Shown here piece by piece: positions 57,530-64,000 of a stretch of DNA of 64,000 bases. The translations under genes were made by a program, and so were the position numbers. Position 1 is the stretch's first letter, and every line of letters starts with the position of its first letter. Source of the stretch: Isoetes taiwanensis. Lineage: Eukaryota; Streptophyta; Lycopodiopsida; Isoetales; Isoetaceae. The notes under the pieces are model-generated. The model made no database searches. It was not told the DNA's origin and saw nothing but the letters and a program-made list of their open reading frames with translations. The DNA lies in contig JAJEKV010000034.1 in the NCBI GenBank assembly GCA_021234155.1, positions 5,814,028 to 5,878,027 on the forward strand, read 5' to 3'.

Positions 57530-59270
57530 TGTGCATGTGTAACATAGCTTCTACATATCCAAAACCAGATGACAAGTGGAGAAGAAGACTGGTAGCTGAT
57601 TTAGGCTGGATTCCATCATTATCATCTGAATATTCATCATTTGTGCTGGTATAACTCCTCTGCTTCTGAAGTGCCAGCAATATTGGTGATGTTTGCAGTG
57701 AGAGCCTCTTTACTGCTGCCGTCTCCAATCTGGGTAAATTTCGTAATACCTCCATCATCCTCGTGTGCTGTTGGAGCCACCAAATTGTATTTCTCCACCA
57801 GAGGCCAATGTCTTATGGCCAATGTTTTATCATGCATCCTACATTAAGAAGCAAGATGAACACCCGCCAGATCAACCCTCTTAATAAGGTCAAAGAGCTG
57901 TGCTCTAGTAAGGCCTTTTCTGCCTACACCATCCTTTTCACCATGGCCTTCATCTAAAGCCTGTCGCAGATGACCATAGTGCTTCTATGCAAAGCCGTAG
58001 AGAACCTTCTATTAGCACAAAGCTAAACAAAAAACTTTATGCCAATGAACCTAGATTTATTCCATGGTATAAGTTCAAAACCCCATTAAGCATAATGCCA
58101 GATTATTTACTTTATGTTGAGATTTCACAAAAACAAGATGCACTTCTAGGAAAATTCAAGGCCCATAAGAGCCAGCCTATTCTGACCACCTAAGATGATT
58201 ATGAACCACTGGTTTTAATTTACTTTTTACATAGACAAAAAAATACACACATCTTATTTTGAGACTTAACGCAGATGTCTTAATCTAATTGCAAAAAGAA
58301 ATGTTCCAGGGCTCTAAAACAGACCACACGTATATAGTAAAGCTTTTCAAGAATTGCAAGTTATAACAGACGGTCATAGACGGTCTTTTTTATATCAGAA
58401 GCTTTCTACCGTCAAGATCCATGAATAGAGAAATTAATTCATTGAGTATCGGGCCATTACATGTGATGATGTAATCTTAAGAAAAGCTAGAGCATACCAG
58501 CTAATTACCAACTATTACAGCAAGCTTGAGAATCAAGACCTCAAGCAACAGGGCTTGTAGGACAATCAATCCATGTCTTTTTGAAAATATGAACCATAAA
58601 GAACCATAGTTTCGAATTTTTAATTACCTTAAGATCTTGAACATGTAGCTTAGAAAGAATAACAGAAATATATAATGTTGGACAGGTGCTATTAGCCCAC
58701 AGGCTTTTGATTCCAAGAAAGCTTCTACACATCCAAAAATCAAATGAAAAGTAGAGAAGCAAGACCAGTTACTTGATTGGGTTATCCTCCAGTTCCTCCA
58801 AATCCTCAGCTTCCAATGGAGCTACGTCCTCACAATACAAGGCATCAGCAAATGTTGGTGCTATCCTTGTTATTGTTGTTTCCATTCATGCTTTTGAAGA
58901 TAAACCTCCTAATTCCATCTTCCCTTTTCTGTTCAAAAGCCAGCAAACTGTATAATATATGTAAGCAACTCCTTGGTTGGTTAAGTGGGCACTTGCCCAG
59001 CCTGCTTACAAGGTGCAGCCAGTGGCAAACCAGCTGTTTTTCACAGATCCATAAGCTCCATAAGCTGTGGGCTATTTAGGTTCTTGCTCTGCGTTTTCTC
59101 CATTTTTCACATTGCAGATCTGCAATGGTATTTGAAGCTATGAAACCGAAAACAAACGAAAATATAGAAAGCAAGACTGGTTACTGATTGAGCTGGATAT
59201 CTGGATAATGAGGCTTTAATATCCAACTCAATCAGGTAACCGGTCTTGCTTCTCCAATATTCAGTGCCAT
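57530..59270. repeat. Diverged segmental duplication and a hairpin
   Basis: GCTTCTACATATCCAAAACC through GAGAAGAAGACTGGTAGCTG (about 57549-57600) has a diverged copy at 58721-58775 (GCTTCTACACATCCAAAAAT through GAGAAGCAAGACCAGTTAC). A third partial copy is at 59167-59198, and an inverted copy of it follows at 59219-59254, making a hairpin with a loop near 59200-59218. Minus-strand frames in copy 1 (57510-57758) are exon-like (TSLLLHLSSGFGYVEAML) but unrecognised; the same stretch in copy 2 has a stop. Confidence 0.5.
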
Positions 59271-59518
59271 TGATATCGGTGTGATTTGCTCCCAGAGCCC
59301 TTGAACGGAGCCTCTGCTCTGATTTAGACAGTTTTTAAGTAAAGATCTGTGCTGCCCTGCATCACAAGTGTCGGGGAAGAAGAAATAAGAGAGTTGGAGC
59401 AACAATCCATCGACGACTGCCCAGCACTTCAAGGCTGCCAAAGATGCTCATGAATCAAACCAAGAACATGAACAAAGGAAGAGGTAATAAAGCCAAAAAT
59501 GTGAGCAAAAGCCTCTCT

Positions 59519-59605
59519 GTGGCCAACCCTAAACCTAACCCTAGGCCAACCCTAAACTTACCCCTAAAGTAGGCCAACCCTAAACCTACCCCTAAAGTAC
59601 GCCAA
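59519..59605 (+). repeat. Telomere-like short tandem repeat
   Basis: About three units of GGCCAACCCTAAACCTACCC followed by CTAAAGTA stand in a row. They contain CCCTAAA, the plant telomere word, but units are interrupted, so it is an interstitial tract, not a telomere. Confidence 0.65.
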
Positions 59606-61017
59606 ACTCTAAGTACCGGTGATGGTGTGGATGGGGATTACTGGGTGCCTAAGTTATTAGTGTTTTTGGGTTTTTTTCCATGTATTATAGCGTTTGATTC
59701 ATCTTTTACTCCAAGCCATCGATGTGGGGAATATTCCTGGCATTGTGCCAGATCGATGGCCCACATCATTTACAACTAAAACGAGACAAACTTTTCCAAT
59801 GGTGCACCTTGACCTCAATGGTCTAAAACCACAATATCATTACACGAAAGAAATTACATAAGCCTTGGCAGGCAAACAGCATGCATTTCTTTCACATGAA
59901 ATTTATATTTGAAGAAATATTGAGACGAATTGGTGGAGCCTCAGTGAAAGCGACTATGCAAATGAAGCCGCCAGTGTGGAATCCTACTGGTCGGCTGTTT
60001 ATCTTCAGGCAAAGCAAGCACCGTGGCCATCAACCAGCGGCCTGTCAAGCACGTTCATGCAAGCATGGCCATTTCAGATGTGAAGATTTTGCATCCCACC
60101 CATAGAAGTGAAAACCGAATGATGGATCGATGCCTATTTTTGTTTTGTTACCCTCCGAATGGAAACTTCAAAGAAGCACCCGATTTTGCTCTAAAAGAAT
60201 CCAGATTGAGAAAAGTACAGCAAAAACGGCTTCATAGCCTAGCCAGCGAAAACCAACAGCATGCATCTCCAGCCTCATTATGCAGAATTCGCTAGAGGAA
60301 GAGAGCCTCAGGCCTATCTACTGAAAATGGGAAAAAAAAACCAGGCATGGAAGAACAAAATAGCAGGGAACAGAAGACATGAGCAGCCGTTCTTTCTTCC
60401 TCGCCTCCAACTATCAGCAAGACAAATGGAGTCGGATTTTGTACTGTCTATTTCGCTTCCTTCTTCTAGACTGCCTGGACTTGCAGAATCGGCATAACCT
60501 ACTCTAATCCTCTCAAAAAAAAGGCAAACTGCCCCTACTCTGCAAATACAAAACACAACGAATATGGGATTTGAACCCACAAGCAAGCCAGCCGGAATCC
60601 TTCAGCGCTGCTATCAGAGCGCCCATCTCTGGCCCAGGCACGCTCCTGCAAAACTCCGTGCACATAATACAGAGATGAAGCCCCGGATCCCTGGCTCGGA
60701 TCGCCTGGCACCTCGCCGAGAAAAGAAACCAGCGTGCAATCTTATCCGTGGCCCTAAAATTTGGAATCTTTTCCTTCCAACCACTACAAAAAATGCAAAA
60801 ACATCCATGAAAAAAGCGAGTTGCAAATCGCCCAAAATAGCAAAAAACACTCAAGCTCCTCTCACATGGCAAATTATACCCTTTTCAATACAATACTATA
60901 CGGAAATCATAGACCAAACCACTGCCTGAAAACCCTCCCCAACCCCAAAACGAAAATAGCATACTATATGGGTGCCTAAGTTGCCATTGATCGTCGTGAG
61001 CCTACGTCAGGGCATCG
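59606..61017. other. Mostly unassigned; one tRNA-like stretch
   Basis: On the minus strand, 60640-60560 contains GTGGGTTCAAATCCCATA, a good T arm and B box, preceded by GCGCTCTGATAGCAGCGC, which could be an anticodon-like stem and loop. The acceptor halves do not pair, so it is more likely a tRNA-derived SINE piece than a gene. No coding gene is recognised; frames on both strands at 60260-60930 have no family motif. Confidence 0.4.
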
Positions 61018-61536
61018 TACACACATATATATGTTCTTATGTTTGTAACACTCAATCCGACCGTTGATCCGAGATCCTACGGCTCACGTGGCTTTGGGAG
61101 GTTTGGTACGGTGCATATATGTTTGTCGCGCTCAATATTTATATGTTCTTAATGGCTTGGGAGTTTGTGTATAGGCTATGTGTAAGCGATCCTACGGTCC
61201 AGGTTGATTCGATCCTGATCGTCGGTCCGAGATCCTACGGCTCACGTTGGTTTGGGACATATCCTACGGTGCACATGGCTTGGGAGTTATATGTAATCGA
61301 TCTAACGGCCCAGGTTGCTCTTGATCCTGATCGTCGATCCGAGATCCTACGGCTCAGGTGGCTTGGCACATATCCTACGGTGCACATGGCTTGGGAGTTA
61401 TATGTAATCGATCCTACGGCTCATATTGCTTTTATATGGTGAGATCTTGATCGTTGATCGAGTCTAAGATCCTAAGGCTCAGGTTGAATGCTCGTCCCTT
61501 AAGGAAAGGCTTTTAAAATTTTTTATGTTATTGGGG

Positions 61537-61600
61537 GGATTCGAACCCTAGACCTCAACCCCCCAAACCCCCCACTCTAACCACTAGACCAAGCATTAAT
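61537..61600 (-). repeat. tRNA-like sequence, left foldback arm
   Basis: On the minus strand GGTCTAGTGGTTAGAGTGGG (A-box-like) is followed by GGTTCGAATCCCCCC-like sequence (B box, one base changed: GGGTTCGAATCC). The inverted partner is at 62575-62640. Confidence 0.55.
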
Positions 61601-61751
61601 CCTATGAATAATTTATGTTTCAAATATACTTAAGGGTAATGTTCTAATTAAAATAAAATAGAATATAACATTCTAGATAGGGGAATCCTTCGGAAATGTA
61701 AGGGAATAGGGAAATACTTCCAGAAAGTTCTAGGATGTTTTGAAAGTTTCA

Positions 61752-61794
61752 GAATGTTCTAGAAAGTTCTAGAATGTTCTAGAAATTTCTAGAA
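61752..61794. promoter_or_regulatory. Perfect nine-unit heat-shock-element-like array
   Basis: GAA and TTC alternate every 5 bp at 61752, 61757, 61762, 61767, 61772, 61777, 61782, 61787 and 61792 without a break. A heat-shock factor trimer needs three such units. Imperfect units extend leftward to about 61723 in a phase shifted by one base. The right arm copy (about 62411-62475) is degraded. Whether any heat-shock factor binds is unknown. Confidence 0.6.
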
Positions 61795-62574
61795 TGTAAG
61801 GGAATCCAGGAGAATTAAAGGGAATATAAGGAAATCTCATAAATTGTAAGAGAATGTAGAATCGCTTAAAATCTAGTTGAATCTAAGGGGATCTTCATAA
61901 TATCTAAGGGAATCTTAGAAAATCTTCATGAAATCTTAGAGTTTTTTTTAAGATTTTGCAAAGAGCCACAATAAAATGTTCTAAAATGTTTCATAATAAA
62001 GGTGTACAATATAAATCTTGAAAAAAAAATGTTCTAGATGCTCAGGACAAGCGCCTCAGTCTAAAAATGATCCAAAATAGATTATTTTGGAAGGTTCTAA
62101 ATGCTCATGGGTAAGCACCTCAATCAAAATAGAAAATTCTAAGAGAATCTAGGGGAATCTTCATGAATGCTAAATATAGTACATAGAATGTTGAAGAATA
62201 TAGAGGAATCACAAGAGAATCTCAGTAGAATCTTTGGTTACCTAGAGCACGACAGGGCCTTGCACCGTAAGAACATGCTAAAATTAGAACATGCACCGTA
62301 GGACGTATTAATTTTCTTGTATATATATACAAGAAAATTAATACGTCCTACGTCGCATTGTTCCAGTTTTAGCATGTCCTTATATTCCCTTTAATTCTCC
62401 TAGATTCCCTTACATTCTAGAAATTTCTAGAACATTTTAGAACTTTCTGGAACATTTTGAAACTTTCAAAACATCCTAGAATATTATAGTCTATTTTATC
62501 TTAATTAGAACATTACCCTTAAGTATAATTGAAACATAAATTATTCATAGAAATAATGTTTATTCGTAGAAATA

Positions 62575-62640
62575 ATGCTTGGTCTAGTGGTTAGAGTGGG
62601 GGGTTTGGGGGGTTGAGGACCAAGGTTCGAATCCCCCCAA
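62575..62640 (+). repeat. tRNA-like sequence, right foldback arm
   Basis: TGGTCTAGTGGTTAGAGTGG fits an A box and AAGGTTCGAATCCCCCCAA a B box, about 30 bp apart. The region between them is a G-run (GGGGGGTTTGGGGGG). Flanks do not form an acceptor stem, so it is a tRNA relic or SINE head. Confidence 0.6.
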
Positions 62641-63115
62641 TAACATAAAAAATTTTAAAAGCCTTACCTTAAGGAACGAGCATTCAATATGAGCCTTAGA
62701 TCTTAGACATCAAGATCTCACCATATAAAAGCAATATGAGCCGTAGGATCTATTACATATAATTCCCAAAGCCACGTGGACCGTAGGATTATGTCCCCAA
62801 GCCACGTGAGCCGTCGGATCTCGGACCGACGGTCAGGATCAGATCAATCTGGACCGTAGGGCCATGGTACACATATTATATGTAAACTCCCAGGCCATCT
62901 GGGCCGTAGGATACGTCCCAAACCCCCACGGATCTTCGGATCTCGGGACCGACCGGATCGGGATCGATCGATCATCTGGACCGTGTAGGGCCATGGTACA
63001 CATATTATATGTAAACTCCCGGGCCATCCGGGCGTAGGATACGTCCCAAACCCGTGGGAGTCCGGATCTCGAAGCGGGCCGGTCGGATAAGCATGAAACA
63101 TAAGAACATATATAG

Positions 63116-63116
<1 letters not shown>

Positions 63117-63206
<90 letters not shown>
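63117..63206 (+). repeat. (TC)n microsatellite
   Basis: About 44 uninterrupted TC units lie exactly between the foldback and the LINE. In one frame this reads as a false serine-leucine run. Confidence 0.97.
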
Positions 63207-63211
<5 letters not shown>

Positions 63212-64000
63212 TGGGTTATTTATAGATGGCCTTGAAACATGGTTACACGATAATTGCCATGGTGGTACTGAACTTCATGGTTTTGTGATACAGTTGTTGA
63301 TGTATGCAGATGATGTGGTTATTTTTGCCCGCTCACCAGAATGCATGCAGCGTCATTTAGATGGGCTCGCCCACTTTTGTGACTCAACTGGGATGCAAGT
63401 GAACTTGGAAAAAACAAGCGTCATGACAGTCGGCACACTTAAACAAGAAAGTTCTTTTAGATATAAGGACAATCTGGTAAGCACATGTGATTCTTACAAA
63501 TACCTGGGGTTGATTTTTCATAGGAATCACAGGTGGAATGCATGCATTAATCAGCAAATTGATGGGGGGCATAAGGCTCTTTATGCCATGCAAAGCTTAT
63601 CTAGAGAAGCTCATTTGTGGGCTTGGACACTTAAAAAGAGGTTGTTTGATTCATTGGTGCAAAGTGTTGTACTATATGGCTGTGAGGTTTGGGGGCCGAG
63701 CCTCCCAATGCGATTGTGGGAAGATATGGAGCAGTTTTTAAAGAAATTTATAAGGCTAGAATTGGGGGTGAAGGCCCAGATCCCTACCCGATGATGTTTG
63801 GAATCACGGTCTTTACAGATTTTAGAAGGAGAAGCCATGCTGAGGTGCATTCGCTATATGAAAAAAGTAATTAATATGGATGAGAACCGACTTCCTTATA
63901 AAGCATTTCTAGCCAGCAAAGATAAAGGTTGGTTCTGTGATGCAACACGATGGCTTGGGAGATGGGATATTCAATGGAGTGAAGCAATACTAATTGAGAA
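63207..64000 (+). mobile_element. LINE reverse transcriptase fragment, runs off the window
   Basis: The frame reads LFGLFIDGLETWLHDNC, then QLLMYADDVVIFARSPE with the YADD catalytic box (about 63304), MQRHLDGLAHFCDSTGMQVN, SYKYLGLIFHRNHRWNAC and ALYAMQSLSREA. These are the palm and following parts of a plant LINE ORF2. One in-frame TGA (63793-63795) breaks it after QIPTR; the same frame then continues EGEAMLRCIRYMKKVINMDE to the window end. The 5' part is missing, replaced by the (TC)n tract. It is much better preserved than the copy at 43330-45130. Confidence 0.85.

Larger units (their letters stand above)
61018..63117. mobile_element. Large foldback element, about 2.1 kb
   Basis: Left and right arms match as inverted copies over most of their length, from TATATATGTTCTTATGTTT at about 61025 and its complement at about 63110 to the centre at 62324/62325. 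At the centre 62297-62352 is a perfect 56-bp palindrome. Outer parts of the arms repeat GATCCTACGGCTCACGTGGC-like units. Inner parts carry tRNA-like sequence and TTCTAGAA runs. No transposase is encoded. The arms differ by many small changes, so it is not an assembly artefact of one sequence read twice. Confidence 0.75.

Noticed and set aside
59519-59605. Chromosome end (telomere)
   Set aside because: CCCTAAA words are interrupted and limited to under 90 bp, with ordinary sequence on both sides.
61119-61442. 107-codon ORF in the foldback arm
   Set aside because: It follows the tandem CCTACGG repeats and has repeat-driven composition without any domain.
62575-62640. Functional tRNA gene
   Set aside because: A and B boxes are present but acceptor and anticodon stems do not form, and an inverted copy lies in the other arm.
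63054-63206. Coding start in front of the LINE reverse transcriptase
   Set aside because: The N-terminal Ser-Leu run is the (TC)n microsatellite read in frame, and the bases before it belong to the foldback arm.

Overview
The window looks like nuclear DNA of a land plant, most likely a fern or another seed-free vascular plant. This is an inference from several signs: spliced genes with GT/AG introns, PLS-class pentatricopeptide repeat (PPR) genes of the long fern type with many broken PPR copies, plant-type LINE and SINE relics, and a low gene density in AT-rich sequence. Nothing points to an organelle, bacterial or viral replicon.

Five gene models look intact. They are a five-exon longin/SNARE-like small protein (1760-3335, +), a short PPR gene (4965-6020, -), a four-exon SFT2-type vesicle transport protein (40803-41932, +), a long PPR gene with a probable tiny first exon (48162-50575, +), and a six-exon plastid DUF1517 protein of the FLAP1 type (51870-53639, -). 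A 170-codon ORF (37706-38218, +) is unassigned.

The remaining coding-like sequence is relics: PPR pieces, a PHP-domain phosphoesterase, a short-chain dehydrogenase start, the C-terminal exons of a beta-galactosidase, a caffeoyl-CoA O-methyltransferase with a LINE in an intron, an RCC1 exon, a GAUT exon and a Harbinger transposase. Six LINE fragments, a tRNA-derived SINE, further tRNA-like pieces and a probable copia LTR with its primer-binding site are also present. Two LINE copies are framed by clear target-site duplications.

The most unusual content is non-coding. At least four loci (3977-4243, 39988-40277, 47388-47692, 47686-48028) share one modular design: a long hairpin whose loop carries a conserved GACGCGC...CGGAGGC motif, joined to a segment of about 180-230 bp bounded by its own inverted repeats. 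Three of these segments carry a CCACGTGGCA box about 50 bp from the outer terminus. In the clearest modules a short word present in the hairpin arm is also repeated in the adjoining segment, and that word differs from module to module. A fifth locus (23278-23649) has the same layout. Other small elements (1033-1196, 26385-26596, 37047-37180, 56337-56712) are also built from one private word. The last 3 kb hold a 2.1-kb foldback with a 56-bp perfect palindrome at its centre, tRNA-like sequences in both arms and a perfect nine-unit heat-shock-element-like array, followed by a (TC)n tract and a LINE reverse transcriptase that runs off the window.
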